Source: Leptospira bourretii
GTDB lineage: Bacteria; Spirochaetota; Leptospiria; Leptospirales; Leptospiraceae
Assembly (NCBI RefSeq): GCF_004770145.1
Contig: NZ_RQFW01000010.1
Coordinates: forward strand, 61,001 to 125,000
Length of the DNA: 64,000 nt
Reading direction: 5' to 3'
Shown: positions 1 to 8,219 of the stretch, piece after piece
How positions within the stretch are numbered: position 1 is the first letter of the stretch
Layout of the letters: each line of letters begins with the position of its first letter
The notes under the pieces: model-generated
The model's database searches: none
What the model saw: only the letters and a program-made list of their open reading frames with translations
Told to the model about the DNA's origin: nothing
Program-made: the position numbers and the translations under genes

Positions 1-11
1 TCTACAGAGGG

Positions 12-1532
12 ATGGATACATTTTGGGATGTAGTGGTCATCGGTTCTGGACTTGGCGGACTTAGTGCCGCTTTATCACTTTCAGAAAAAGGCCAAAGAGT
101 TTTGGTTTTAGAAAAAGGCACGACTCCTGGTGGTTGTGCTTCCAGTTTTCAAAAGAATGGTTTTGTCTTTGAATCAGGTGCCACAACCCTTGTGGGTTTA
201 GAACCAGGTCTTCCCCTTCATAAACTTTCGACAGATTTTCAAATTCAATTTCCTCTTATTCCATTAAAACGATCGATGGTGGTCCATTTGGATGGAAAAA
301 CTGTTGAACGTTTCCAAAACCGCAAGGAATGGGTTAAGGAAGCAAAACGTGTGTTTGGTGGTGGGCTACGGATGGAGGTATTTTGGATACTTTGTCATTT
401 GATTTCTGATTCTCTTTGGAGTTTGTCGGGAAGATATAAATTTTTTCCCTTCCAAAATTTTTCCGATATTTGGAAATCCATTGGTGCTTTTCGGCTCCGC
501 GACTTACTTGTTTTGTTTTTTTCCTTTATCTCCTTACGTTTCGTTTTGAAATGTTTGGGTCTTACTAAAAACAAAGTATGGATTCGATTTTTAGAAGAAC
601 AACTTTTGATCACAAGCCAAACAACTTCAACAAAGATTCCCATGTCATTTGCATCTATCGGTCTTACTTATCCGCAACTACAAAACTATGTTGCCAAAGG
701 AGGGATGGTAAGTCTTTCTGAATCGATCCTGCAAAAAATAGAAACAAATGGTGGAAAAATTCTCTATAAACAAGAAGTGATCCATCTGAAAAAAAATGGT
801 TTCACCAAAACTAATCCAAAAATGATTTGGGAGTTACATACAAAAAATAGAGAACACAATTTGTTTCATGCTCCCTTGGTGGTTTCGAATCTTCCAATTT
901 GGAACCTAACAGAGATCACTGATGACTTACCGAATCTAAAAAAGAAAACTACAAAATTTGAAAAAGGAATTTGGGGTGCTTTTTCCTTGGGGATTGCCAT
1001 AGAAACCAATCCATCCGAAGAATGGGCAAAAACGGAATGCCTTCACCACCAGATCCATTTGAAGGATGTTTTACCATATGGAGGAGGAAATTCCATTTTC
1101 CTTTCTCTTTCCCATCCCGAGGATCCCATTCGTTCCCCCAAAGGAATTCGTATCCTTTCGATTTCAACCCATATCGAAAATCCTGAATCTTGGATTCGTG
1201 ATCTTTCCTACCAAGAAAAAAAGAAAACTATCGAATCGATTGTCATTCAGACCTTAGAGGAAACGTTTCCTTGGTTTCAAAAAGACAAAATTTTGTTTTT
1301 ACATTCTGCAACGCCTGTTACATGGAGAACTTGGACAGGCCGGAAATTTGGGAGAGTGGGAGGAATACCCAATTCTTATTTTTCAAATCCATTCCAAATG
1401 TTGGGTAACCGCTCGGAAGATCCAAACTTACTTCTTACAGGAGACACTGTCTATCCAGGCCAAGGAATTCCGGCGGTAGTCCTTGGTGGTCTTCATGTTG
1501 TAGAACAATTCCTCGCAAGAAAGAGAGGTTGA
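12..1532 (+). CDS. FAD-dependent oxidoreductase of the phytoene desaturase / carotenoid isomerase family
   Basis: The 506-residue protein begins with a Rossmann FAD-binding motif (VIGSGLGGLSAALSLSEKG, about residues 9-27), followed by an acidic residue in VLVLEKG and then GGCASSF, as in CrtI/CrtISO/CrtD-type enzymes. Near the C-terminus GDTVYPGQGIPAVVLGG (about residues 477-493) matches the second FAD-contacting motif of that family. Family members desaturate or isomerise carotenoids, or saturate retinol-like polyenes, at the membrane; the substrate cannot be read from sequence. An AGAGGG Shine-Dalgarno sequence lies just before the ATG. No other carotenoid gene is visible nearby; homoserine kinase follows 34 bp downstream on the same strand. 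Confidence 0.8.
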   Translation: MDTFWDVVVIGSGLGGLSAALSLSEKGQRVLVLEKGTTPGGCASSFQKNGFVFESGATTLVGLEPGLPLHKLSTDFQIQFPLIPLKRSMVVHLDGKTVERFQNRKEWVKEAKRVFGGGLRMEVFWILCHLISDSLWSLSGRYKFFPFQNFSDIWKSIGAFRLRDLLVLFFSFISLRFVLKCLGLTKNKVWIRFLEEQLLITSQTTSTKIPMSFASIGLTYPQLQNYVAKGGMVSLSESILQKIETNGGKILYKQEVIHLKKNGFTKTNPKMIWELHTKNREHNLFHAPLVVSNLPIWNLTEITDDLPNLKKKTTKFEKGIWGAFSLGIAIETNPSEEWAKTECLHHQIHLKDVLPYGGGNSIFLSLSHPEDPIRSPKGIRILSISTHIENPESWIRDLSYQEKKKTIESIVIQTLEETFPWFQKDKILFLHSATPVTWRTWTGRKFGRVGGIPNSYFSNPFQMLGNRSEDPNLLLTGDTVYPGQGIPAVVLGGLHVVEQFLARKRG

Positions 1533-1566
1533 TTTTCGAATCAGGTCTTAGAGCCTGGGCGAAACG

Positions 1567-2520
1567 ATGATTCGCCTTCCTAAGATTCTCATCCAAGTGC
1601 CGGGAACTTCCGCCAACTTGGGACCTGGTTTTGACCTTATGGGTCTTGCTTTGGATCTTCATAACCAGTTTGAATTTAGTTTTTCAAAAGAAATTACGGA
1701 GCCCAAAACAGAATTAAAAAACGGTAACCCGTTGCCGTTCTCAGAAAAAGAAGATTTGGTTTATCAGTCCTATCTTTCCTATTTTAAAAAATTTTTACCG
1801 AATGTAACACCTCCACCTTATCATTGTAAAATGAGTCTATCATTACCTTTAAAAGGTGGACTTGGTTCTAGTGCTTCCGCCATTGTCGCGGGCCTATCCT
1901 TGGCCAGGGAAGTTCATAAACGATTGGAACCTACATCTCTTCCAATGGAACCTGTATTTACACAATATTTGGCTGAATTTGAGGGTCATCCTGATAATAC
2001 ATTACCCGCTTATTTGGGTGGATTTGTTTTCGCCTATTCGACGTTTGGTGAAAAACTTAGATACTTTCGTAAAAAATTTCCTTCTTCCGTTGCCATTTTT
2101 GTTTTAACACCAGAGTTCCATGTTTCCACCGAGGAATCTAGGAAAACACTTCCCAAATCTTATGCCACAGCTGATGTGATTTTTAATTTGTCTAGGATTG
2201 GTGCTTGGATGCATTTTTTAGACAAACGAAAGTTTGGTGATCTTCTTGTTGGTTTGGAAGATAAGATGCACACACCATACCGAATTCCTAAAACTTCTCC
2301 CTTATTTCCTTTGGCAGACACCTTAACACAAGCTGGGATTGGATATTGTTTGTCTGGATCCGGACCAAGTTTACTTGTATTTTTAGAACGAAAATCAGTG
2401 AAAACCAAACTGGCGGAATTAGAAAAAACAATTTCTACGGTGATGGGTGAGGCAAAGATTCCTTATTCATTCAAACGAGTGAAACCGGATGGACTCGGTG
2501 TTCGAATCCAATTCAAATAA
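1567..2520 (+). CDS. thrB: Homoserine kinase
   Basis: This is a GHMP-family kinase of 317 residues, the usual length. PGTSANLGPGFDLMGLALDL near the N-terminus is the signature of ThrB, and LKGGLGSSASAIVAGLSLA (about residues 97-115) is the ATP-binding GHMP loop. A C-terminal GYCLSGSGPSLL matches the third GHMP motif. ThrB phosphorylates homoserine to O-phosphohomoserine, the step before threonine synthase, in the cytoplasm. The ATG at 1567 puts the signature at residues 11-30, where it belongs. The gene may be co-transcribed with the oxidoreductase upstream, but no functional link is evident. Confidence 0.92.
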   Translation: MIRLPKILIQVPGTSANLGPGFDLMGLALDLHNQFEFSFSKEITEPKTELKNGNPLPFSEKEDLVYQSYLSYFKKFLPNVTPPPYHCKMSLSLPLKGGLGSSASAIVAGLSLAREVHKRLEPTSLPMEPVFTQYLAEFEGHPDNTLPAYLGGFVFAYSTFGEKLRYFRKKFPSSVAIFVLTPEFHVSTEESRKTLPKSYATADVIFNLSRIGAWMHFLDKRKFGDLLVGLEDKMHTPYRIPKTSPLFPLADTLTQAGIGYCLSGSGPSLLVFLERKSVKTKLAELEKTISTVMGEAKIPYSFKRVKPDGLGVRIQFK

Positions 2521-2522
2521 AT

Positions 2523-3161
2523 TTAGTCTTCCTCGGCTCCTTCTTCTTTTCCAAATCCGTAAACATCTCCACGAAACCTAACTTTTCTATTGATCCCTGG
2601 TTGGATTTTTCCCACTTCAAAGGTAAACTTCATTCTTTCTTTTCCGGATCTGTTGAAATAAAAAGAAGAGGTCAGGGAAATTTCAATAAAGTTTACCATC
2701 CGTTCCTTGGCAATTTTATCTGAGATACGAAATTCTACGGGGTGGCCAATGATTTCATAAGATTCAAAACTTTCCTTGGATTCCATTTTGCCATAATGTT
2801 CCATACGAGGTGGTTTGTAGAAAGTTGGTCCATTTTTTAAAACGGTAATGGTATAATCTTCGCTATCACGACTTTTTTTGAACTGAAAGATGAGGTGGTC
2901 CTCTGAGATCGCATTACAACGGGTGGCGAGGTTTCCAGTTTTACTTCCGATATGAAAACTGGCAAATCGGCTGAGTTCGTCGACCACAAGATCGTATTTG
3001 TCTCCGGTTTGCACGGGAATGAATCGGTCCGATTCTTTTCTGGAAATGACGGGGTGGATAAACTGGTTGTACACAACAAGTCCTAGTCCCAAAACGGCAA
3101 CGGTCAACACTCCGCTAAGAACTAGGATGAAACTGTCGAGAATGGCAATACTAAGAAACAA
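2523..3161 (-). CDS. Hypothetical protein with one N-terminal membrane segment
   Basis: I do not recognise this 212-residue protein. Residues about 4-32 are hydrophobic and look like a single membrane anchor. The remainder is a soluble domain with alternating beta-like stretches, and the tail is acidic (EEGAEED). The start is probably TTG: an AAAAGG Shine-Dalgarno sequence overlaps the stop of the upstream gene with about five bases of spacing. The gene lies 2 bp after a small leftward gene and is almost certainly translated from the same mRNA. The late region rich in FRGDVYGFG-type residues is loosely like PilZ or beta-barrel domains, but I cannot support a family. Confidence 0.6.
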   Translation of the reverse strand: MFLSIAILDSFILVLSGVLTVAVLGLGLVVYNQFIHPVISRKESDRFIPVQTGDKYDLVVDELSRFASFHIGSKTGNLATRCNAISEDHLIFQFKKSRDSEDYTITVLKNGPTFYKPPRMEHYGKMESKESFESYEIIGHPVEFRISDKIAKERMVNFIEISLTSSFYFNRSGKERMKFTFEVGKIQPGINRKVRFRGDVYGFGKEEGAEED

Positions 3162-3163
3162 AC

Positions 3164-3481
3164 TTACCTTTTTGTATCTACCTTATGATTTTTGGGAGAT
3201 GGTAGTGGGGTACGTGTGACTAAAGAAAGTAAGTCTTTCACTTCTTCCGGCGAAATGATTTGGTTTAGTTTCTCTTCCAAAGAGGCAGGCGTAGGTTTCA
3301 AAACCAAATCTTCTGGTTTCACTTTTGTCTCCTGCTCTTTCTCCACATTTTTGTTTGCTCGCGCCACTTGGAATTTTTCAGGTAAGGATTCTTTTCCATC
3401 CTCTGATTGTTTCCCCGTTTGGGTTGGGAGCGGGGGAGGAACCGTTAGGTGCGAATTTCCTTGAATGTTAATCGTGTTCAT
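3164..3481 (-). CDS. Small hypothetical protein, proline- and charge-rich
   Basis: This protein of about 105 residues has no recognised domain. It is low in complexity at the N-terminus (proline-rich PPPLPTQTG) and rich in Lys/Glu throughout, so it is probably largely disordered. I chose the ATG at 3481 because GGAGG lies ten bases upstream; an in-frame TTG nine bases earlier would place that Shine-Dalgarno sequence too close. The gene is followed 2 bp later by the membrane-anchored hypothetical protein, so the pair may form a small two-gene operon reading away from the DsbA-like gene. Confidence 0.55.
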   Translation of the reverse strand: MNTINIQGNSHLTVPPPLPTQTGKQSEDGKESLPEKFQVARANKNVEKEQETKVKPEDLVLKPTPASLEEKLNQIISPEEVKDLLSLVTRTPLPSPKNHKVDTKR

Positions 3482-3545
3482 TTTTCCCAAACCTCCGTGT
3501 TCAGGATCAGCTCTTTTGAGAAAAAATTGTCTTTTCCCTCCCTCA

Positions 3546-3591
3546 GATTTTCGGACATTTGCCTGGGGGCTTTAGCGAAAATCGAACATTT
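3546..3591. promoter_or_regulatory. Inverted and direct repeat in the divergent intergenic region
   Basis: Between the leftward small gene and the rightward thioredoxin gene, GATTTTCG (3546-3553) and CGAAAATC (3576-3583) form an 8-bp inverted repeat with a 22-bp spacer. TCGGACATTT (3551-3560) and TCGAACATTT (3582-3591) are direct repeats differing by one base. This could be an operator for one or both divergent genes. The case rests on repetition alone. Confidence 0.25.
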
Positions 3592-3644
3592 TTTTAGCTT
3601 TTTTCCGTTTGATTGTCCGCTTTATGGGCGGGAAGCTGGCAGGG

Positions 3645-4694
3645 ATGGAAAATATTTTTAAAAAGTGGATGGAAAATCCCATCTCCAAAATCGTCCTAGC
3701 GACCAATTTCGTTTTCGCCCTTCTCTTTATCGTCAGTGTTCCTTCCTTTGTTCGGGAATACATTACCCAAGATGCGGTCAGTATCGGCGGAAAAAAATAT
3801 GACCTGAGTGATGTGAAAGAAACTTCTCCGATTGCTTATTCCAAATTCCAATCGGAATACAAAAGCCTGATCAAAAACACACTTGGTGAGTTTGCACAGG
3901 ACAAATTATTCGAACTTGTTGCAAAAGATAAAAACATCAAACCTTCTGAAGTGTTAAACCAAGGTTTCACTCCAACAGAACCATCAGAAGAAGAAATCTT
4001 AAATGTATATATGTCCAATAAAGCTCAGTTAGGTGGAAAGTCTTTGAGCGAAACAAAAGACAAAATTGTTGGTTTCCTTAAGAGCCAACAAGAACAAGAA
4101 CATAGCCGCGCCGTTTACCGCGACATTGTCACCAAATATCCTGTTGAGTTTTTGATCAAAGAACCTGCCGCAGTGAGAGTGACAGTAGAGGAAAAAAATA
4201 ACCCTTCCATCGGACCAAAAGATGCAAAAATTACGGTCATTGAATTTTCTGACTTTGAATGTCCATTCTGTAAAAGAAGCCAAGACGTGAACCAAAAACT
4301 TCGTGAAAAGTATAAAGGTCAAATTCGTTGGGTCTTCCGTGATTTTCCTCTTCCATTCCACCAAGATGCAATGTATGCACATATGGCTGCTAACTGTTCT
4401 GTATCAGAAGGAAAGTATTGGGATGTGTTTAACTTGTTTTTTGAAAACAGTGGAAACTTAGGGAAAGCCAATGTAGATGCGTTGGTAGTGAAAGCTGGTG
4501 TTTCGAAAGACAAATACCAATCTTGTATGAAAGATGCATCTAATTTGAAAGCAGAAATCGATGCAGACATCCAAGATGGACAAAAAGTGGGTGTGAGTGG
4601 AACTCCTGCATTTTTTATCAATGGAATCTTTGTTTCGGGAGCACTTCCTTTCGAAAACTTCGATGAGATCATCCAAAAAGAACTAAAACAATAA
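3645..4694 (+). CDS. Membrane-anchored DsbA-like thioredoxin-fold protein
   Basis: The protein has about 349 residues from the ATG at 3645. A hydrophobic segment at about residues 10-30 is a likely uncleaved membrane anchor. A charged helical region follows that resembles the N-terminal chaperone-like part seen in some spirochaetal disulfide proteins. A thioredoxin_4/DsbA domain comes last, with active-site CPFC at residues 206-209 and a cis-Pro loop in VSGTPAFFINGIFVSG. It probably handles disulfides or redox folding in the periplasm. Earlier in-frame starts (TTG 3609, ATG 3624) exist, but only 3645 has a purine-rich stretch (GGGAAGCTGGCAGGG) directly before it. Malate dehydrogenase follows after 30 bp. 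Confidence 0.8.
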   Translation: MENIFKKWMENPISKIVLATNFVFALLFIVSVPSFVREYITQDAVSIGGKKYDLSDVKETSPIAYSKFQSEYKSLIKNTLGEFAQDKLFELVAKDKNIKPSEVLNQGFTPTEPSEEEILNVYMSNKAQLGGKSLSETKDKIVGFLKSQQEQEHSRAVYRDIVTKYPVEFLIKEPAAVRVTVEEKNNPSIGPKDAKITVIEFSDFECPFCKRSQDVNQKLREKYKGQIRWVFRDFPLPFHQDAMYAHMAANCSVSEGKYWDVFNLFFENSGNLGKANVDALVVKAGVSKDKYQSCMKDASNLKAEIDADIQDGQKVGVSGTPAFFINGIFVSGALPFENFDEIIQKELKQ

Positions 4695-4724
4695 TCATAA
4701 ATTATAAAATTAAAGGAAAATTAT

Positions 4725-5708
4725 ATGAGCAAAAAAGTAAAAGTTGCTGTTACAGGTGCTGCCGGACAAATCGGATACGCACTATTATTTCGTATCGCTT
4801 CAGGACAAATGTTTGGACCTGACACTGCAGTAGAACTCCAATTGTTGGAATTAGAACAAGCCCTTCCTGCTGCTAAAGGTGTCATTATGGAATTGGACGA
4901 CTGTGCTTTCCCGTTACTCGAAAAAGTATCAGTTTCTTCTAACATTGATGAGGCGTTCCGTGATATCAACTGGGCACTTCTTGTTGGTTCTGTTCCAAGA
5001 AAAGCGGGAATGGAAAGGGGAGACCTACTTAAAATCAACGGTGGAATTTTTACAACACAAGGAAAGGCAATCGAAAAGAATGCTGCAAGTGACGTAAGAG
5101 TTCTTGTGGTTGGTAACCCATGTAATACAAATGCTCTCATTGCCATGAACAATGCAAAAGGTGTTCCGTCTGACAGATGGTTTGCGATGACAGGACTTGA
5201 TGAAAATCGTGCAAAAACTCAACTTGCGCAAAAAGCGGGAGTTCTTGTCAAAGACGTATCCAATGTTGCGATTTGGGGAAACCACTCGGCAACTCAATAC
5301 CCTGACTTTTACAATGCAAAAATCAAAGGAAAACCAGCAACAGATTTGATTTCCGATACAGAATGGTTAAAAGGTGATTTTATCTCTACTGTTCAAAAAC
5401 GGGGAGCAGCGATCATTGCAGCGCGCGGAGCATCTTCTGCGGCTTCTGCAGCAAATGCAGTAGTTGATACAGTGCATAACATTGTCACTCCGACTAAAGC
5501 TGGTGATTGGTTCAGTGCTGCTTGCCACTCTAATGGTGAGTATGGCGTGGACAAAGGTCTTATCTTTGGATACCCACTCAAGTCTGATGGTAAAAAAGTA
5601 GAGATCGTCACTGGTCTTGAAATCAATGCTTTCGGTAAGGAAAAATTTGACATCACTCACAACGAGTTGAAAGAAGAAAGAAACGAAGTAAAAGACATGT
5701 TAGGTTAA
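4725..5708 (+). CDS. mdh: Malate dehydrogenase
   Basis: This 327-residue NAD-dependent malate dehydrogenase interconverts malate and oxaloacetate in the TCA cycle. It has the Rossmann motif [21 protein letters not shown], substrate-binding arginines in [14 protein letters not shown], the LDENRAK segment and the catalytic histidine in [12 protein letters not shown]. The GQMFG and [10 protein letters not shown] segments fit the cytosolic-type subgroup, which is common in spirochaetes. AAAGGA lies eight bases before the ATG. Two hairpins follow the stop, so this gene ends its transcription unit. Confidence 0.95.
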   Translation: MSKKVKVAVTGAAGQIGYALLFRIASGQMFGPDTAVELQLLELEQALPAAKGVIMELDDCAFPLLEKVSVSSNIDEAFRDINWALLVGSVPRKAGMERGDLLKINGGIFTTQGKAIEKNAASDVRVLVVGNPCNTNALIAMNNAKGVPSDRWFAMTGLDENRAKTQLAQKAGVLVKDVSNVAIWGNHSATQYPDFYNAKIKGKPATDLISDTEWLKGDFISTVQKRGAAIIAARGASSAASAANAVVDTVHNIVTPTKAGDWFSAACHSNGEYGVDKGLIFGYPLKSDGKKVEIVTGLEINAFGKEKFDITHNELKEERNEVKDMLG

Positions 5709-5713
5709 AACCT

Positions 5714-5751
5714 TTTTAGTCTTTAAAGAAGTAATTCCCGAAAGACTAAAA
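5714..5751 (+). terminator. Possible AT-rich hairpin after mdh
   Basis: TTTTAGTCTTT (5714-5724) and AAAGACTAAAA (5741-5751) form an 11-bp perfect stem with a 16-base loop, starting six bases after the mdh stop codon. Only three T residues follow, so it is a weak terminator by itself, but it could stabilise the mRNA 3' end or act with the stronger hairpin downstream. Confidence 0.45.
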
Positions 5752-5765
5752 TTTCTGAATTCAGG

Positions 5766-5799
5766 AAGGCTCGCTCCCTAAAGGGTTGCGGGCTTTTTT
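5766..5799 (+). terminator. Rho-independent terminator of mdh
   Basis: GCTCGC (5769-5774) pairs with GCGGGC (5788-5793), with one G-U pair. Inside it CCC pairs with GGG around a TAAA loop, and TTTTTT follows directly. It separates mdh from the convergent hydrolase gene, whose stop codon is only six bases further on. Confidence 0.8.
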
Positions 5800-5804
5800 A
5801 TTAC

Positions 5805-6662
5805 CTACGAGGTGAGGACTGCATTTTGAAATTCGTTTAAAAATTCATTCGGCCTTTCTAAAAAAGGTAAATGACTAGATTTTTCCATCACCGTCATTTT
5901 GATCTTAGGAAATTCTTTTAAGATTGAATTCCAAGTGTAATAAGGTGCCACCTGATAGTCTTCTTTTCCCATACAAATCCAAGTGGGAACAGAAAGTCCT
6001 TTAAAAAAATCTTCCACAACAATGTCTCGAAAGACTTCACCAAATAGATAATCAAAGGCCAGTTTGTTGGTATGGATTCCTTCCCAAAACTTTCGAGAAG
6101 GAAAAGGAACTTGGTAAAACCCTTTGGCTTCCAAACTCACACAGTAATGGATAAAAAAATCCTCCGGGGTTCTTTCTAAATTTTTTTGAAACTGAATTTG
6201 GTTTTGCAGGTGTGCAGCCTTACGAAGATCTGAGGCTTCTTTTTGAAAATAAACCTCTGCTTCCAAGATCGGCGCTCCATGGCTTGGGCCAGTCGAGATC
6301 ATAACAAGGTGAGATACAAGTTTCGGAAATTCTCTGGCATAACTTAGTGCCATATACCCATGTCCCGAATGGCCCACAACAGGACAGGTTGGGATCTTTA
6401 ATTCTGTTTGGACCAAGGCAAAATCATCTAAGAGTTTCTCCAAAGCATAATCTTCCCTTGATTCCGGTTTTGAACTGGTTCGTTTGGCAAATCCTCGTTG
6501 GTCCACCACGGTGATTTCGTATTTTTCGGCTATCTCGCTTGGGATGACTCTTGGGTAGTACAAGGCACTCCCAATCCAAAATAGGGGCGGGCCGTCTGTA
6601 TTGTTTTTTGCCACTTGGAGGGCAAATCCCTCTCTTTCAATCGTTTGGTATTTCCATTCCAT
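5805..6662 (-). CDS. Alpha/beta hydrolase
   Basis: This is a 285-residue alpha/beta-hydrolase-fold enzyme. The nucleophile elbow is GHSGHG (about residues 117-122), a typical G-x-S-x-G. The acid is likely in MGKEDYQVAP and the histidine in EKSSHLPFLERP near the C-terminus. VVDQRGFAKRTSS after the second strand matches the proline iminopeptidase/epoxide-hydrolase-like group. There is no signal peptide, so it is cytoplasmic. The substrate is unknown. It is divergently transcribed from a MarR regulator across a 44-bp palindrome, which suggests that the regulator controls it. Confidence 0.82.
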   Translation of the reverse strand: MEWKYQTIEREGFALQVAKNNTDGPPLFWIGSALYYPRVIPSEIAEKYEITVVDQRGFAKRTSSKPESREDYALEKLLDDFALVQTELKIPTCPVVGHSGHGYMALSYAREFPKLVSHLVMISTGPSHGAPILEAEVYFQKEASDLRKAAHLQNQIQFQKNLERTPEDFFIHYCVSLEAKGFYQVPFPSRKFWEGIHTNKLAFDYLFGEVFRDIVVEDFFKGLSVPTWICMGKEDYQVAPYYTWNSILKEFPKIKMTVMEKSSHLPFLERPNEFLNEFQNAVLTS

Positions 6663-6710
6663 AACATTTCCTTAAGGTTTCTGATATTTTCTATTTTTTT
6701 GTGGTTTGAG

Positions 6711-6754
6711 TATAGTTGCAATTTACAACTATATAGTTGTAAATTGCAACTATA
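6711..6754. promoter_or_regulatory. 44-bp perfect palindrome, probable double MarR operator
   Basis: Positions 6711-6754 read identically on both strands. Each 22-bp arm is itself an imperfect dyad (AGTTG-CAATTTA-CAACT), so the element holds four half-sites of the form AGTTGY/RCAACT. It lies between the start of the leftward hydrolase (6662) and the rightward MarR gene (6795), where a divergent promoter should be. MarR proteins bind palindromes of 16-20 bp, so the arms fit two dimers. Role inferred from placement. Confidence 0.75.
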
Positions 6755-6794
6755 AAAGAGTTGTTAATATATCAAAAATGTTTGGACTGGGATC

Positions 6795-7247
6795 GTGAAA
6801 GGGAAAAACATCGCAAGTTATCTCGGGATTTATATGAGCGAAACTTTGCTTCTGATGCGTAGGTTTCTCTCTGACGAATTTGAAAATAAAAGAATCGGGA
6901 TGCGGTTTGAAGAATGGATGTCGCTTCTTCCTTTGGCAGAATCGGAAAGTTTAAACCAAAAGGAATTGAGTGAACGGTTGGTAAAAGACAAAACTACTAT
7001 TTCGAGACTTGTGGATGGTTGGGTCAAAAAAAATTGGGTGAAACGAGAAATCTCGGAATCTGACAAACGCCAATACAATCTACGGTTTACCAAAAAAGGA
7101 AAAGAAGTTTGGGAAAAGGGACTTCCCATCATCTCATCGGCTGACCTTGTTTTTCGAAAGGACCTAACAGAGGCAGACGAAAAAGAGCTTTATCTACTAC
7201 TTTTCAAAATCCAATCTTCAGTCCAACTTGCTTGTAATGAGAAATAA
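6795..7247 (+). CDS. MarR family transcriptional regulator
   Basis: The 150-residue protein has MarR architecture: dimerisation helices at both ends and a winged helix-turn-helix in the middle. LNQKELSERLVKDKTTISRLVDGWVKKNWVKR is the recognition-helix and wing region, and SESDKRQYNLRFTKKGKEV matches the conserved DxRxxxLxLTxxG wing motif. It should repress or activate in response to a small ligand. The start used is GTG at 6795; an ATG at codon 14 is an alternative. The palindrome directly upstream and the divergent hydrolase indicate autoregulation plus control of that neighbour. Confidence 0.88.
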   Translation: MKGKNIASYLGIYMSETLLLMRRFLSDEFENKRIGMRFEEWMSLLPLAESESLNQKELSERLVKDKTTISRLVDGWVKKNWVKREISESDKRQYNLRFTKKGKEVWEKGLPIISSADLVFRKDLTEADEKELYLLLFKIQSSVQLACNEK

Positions 7248-7252
7248 AGTTC

Positions 7253-8137
7253 CTAGGATTTGGACGGCATCTCAGCAAATAAAAACCTTTCTTTTTTAGA
7301 ACTGTCTAAGATGATTTTCAACCCTACAAAACCCAAACTTTTTGCCATCTCCTCTAGTTCTTTGATATACAAAGGATGGGTTTCTATCATTAGTTTCCCA
7401 CCTGGTTTTAGTCGACTCAATACTACAGATAACAATCGTTTGTGGAATTCTTTAAAATCAGAAACAAAAAGTGCCATATGTGGTTCATAGTCGAGAACAT
7501 CCGGCATAATCTCTGGTTTTTCTGATTCTGGAATATAAGGGGGGTTGGAGACAATCAAATCAAATTGTAAATCTTTTGGGAGTGCTAAATCCAAATCAGA
7601 AACATAAAAATTGGTTCTGTCGTTTAAGTTGTATTTTTCCGCATTACGCCGGCTCACATCAATTGCTTTTTCTGAAAGGTCGGAGAGAGTCACAACACTT
7701 GACGGTAGAAGCTGTGTTAGGCTAAGGCCAATACATCCACTCCCCGAACAAAGGTCCCAAATTTGTAAAGGACTCGGTTCAGTGAAAGATAGTTCTTCTT
7801 TTTTTTTCCAAAGGTAATCCACAAGTTCTTCTGTTTCGGGCCTTGGGATGAGGACATCTTCTGTTACCAAGTATTCAAATTTATGAAATCCTTTTTTGCC
7901 AGTGATGTAGGCGACAGGTTTTCTTTTGCTTCGATCGACTATTCGTTCGCGGTAAGTGTCGATTTCTTTTTGGCCCAGTGGCATTTCAAACTGGGAATAC
8001 AATTTGATGCGAGGAAGATTCAAAAGATCGGAAAGGATCCATTCTGCGTCCACACGGGGATTTGGAATTTCTTTTTTCTCCAGAAATTCTGCGGATCGTT
8101 TCAGATAATAAAGAAGAGTTCCTGGTTGTTCCGCCAT
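7253..8137 (-). CDS. prmC: Peptide chain release factor N5-glutamine methyltransferase
   Basis: This 294-residue SAM-dependent methyltransferase modifies the GGQ glutamine of release factors RF1 and RF2. The N-terminal helical domain (YLKRSAEFLEKKEIPNPRVDAEWILSDLL) precedes RKPVAYITGKKGFHKFEYLVTEDVLIPRPETEELV. The Rossmann SAM site follows (IWDLCSGSGCIGLSLTQ), and then the catalytic NPPY in DLIVSNPPYIPESE. The ATG at 8137 is only seven bases from the 3' end of tRNA-Arg on the same strand, and the only Shine-Dalgarno-like sequence (GGGGG) lies in the tRNA acceptor stem. Its translation may therefore depend on whether the tRNA has been cut out. Confidence 0.92.
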   Translation of the reverse strand: MAEQPGTLLYYLKRSAEFLEKKEIPNPRVDAEWILSDLLNLPRIKLYSQFEMPLGQKEIDTYRERIVDRSKRKPVAYITGKKGFHKFEYLVTEDVLIPRPETEELVDYLWKKKEELSFTEPSPLQIWDLCSGSGCIGLSLTQLLPSSVVTLSDLSEKAIDVSRRNAEKYNLNDRTNFYVSDLDLALPKDLQFDLIVSNPPYIPESEKPEIMPDVLDYEPHMALFVSDFKEFHKRLLSVVLSRLKPGGKLMIETHPLYIKELEEMAKSLGFVGLKIILDSSKKERFLFAEMPSKS

Positions 8138-8144
8138 GATCTTT

Positions 8145-8217
8145 TGCCCCCAACAGGATTCGAACCTGTGTCCCCAGTTTAGGAAACTAGTGCTCTATCC
8201 ACCTGAGCTATGGGAGC
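8145..8217 (-). tRNA. tRNA-Arg (anticodon CCT)
   Basis: Read on the minus strand, acceptor GCTCCCA pairs with TGGGGGC, D-stem GCTC with GAGC, anticodon stem CTAGT with ACTGG around loop TTCCTAA, and T-stem ACAGG with CCTGT around TTCGAAT. Anticodon CCT reads AGG, so this is an arginine tRNA. With discriminator A the length is 73 nt; CCA is not encoded. It lies two bases after the stop of the upstream cyclic-nucleotide-binding gene and seven bases before prmC, all on the same strand. Confidence 0.93.
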
Positions 8218-8219
8218 TT

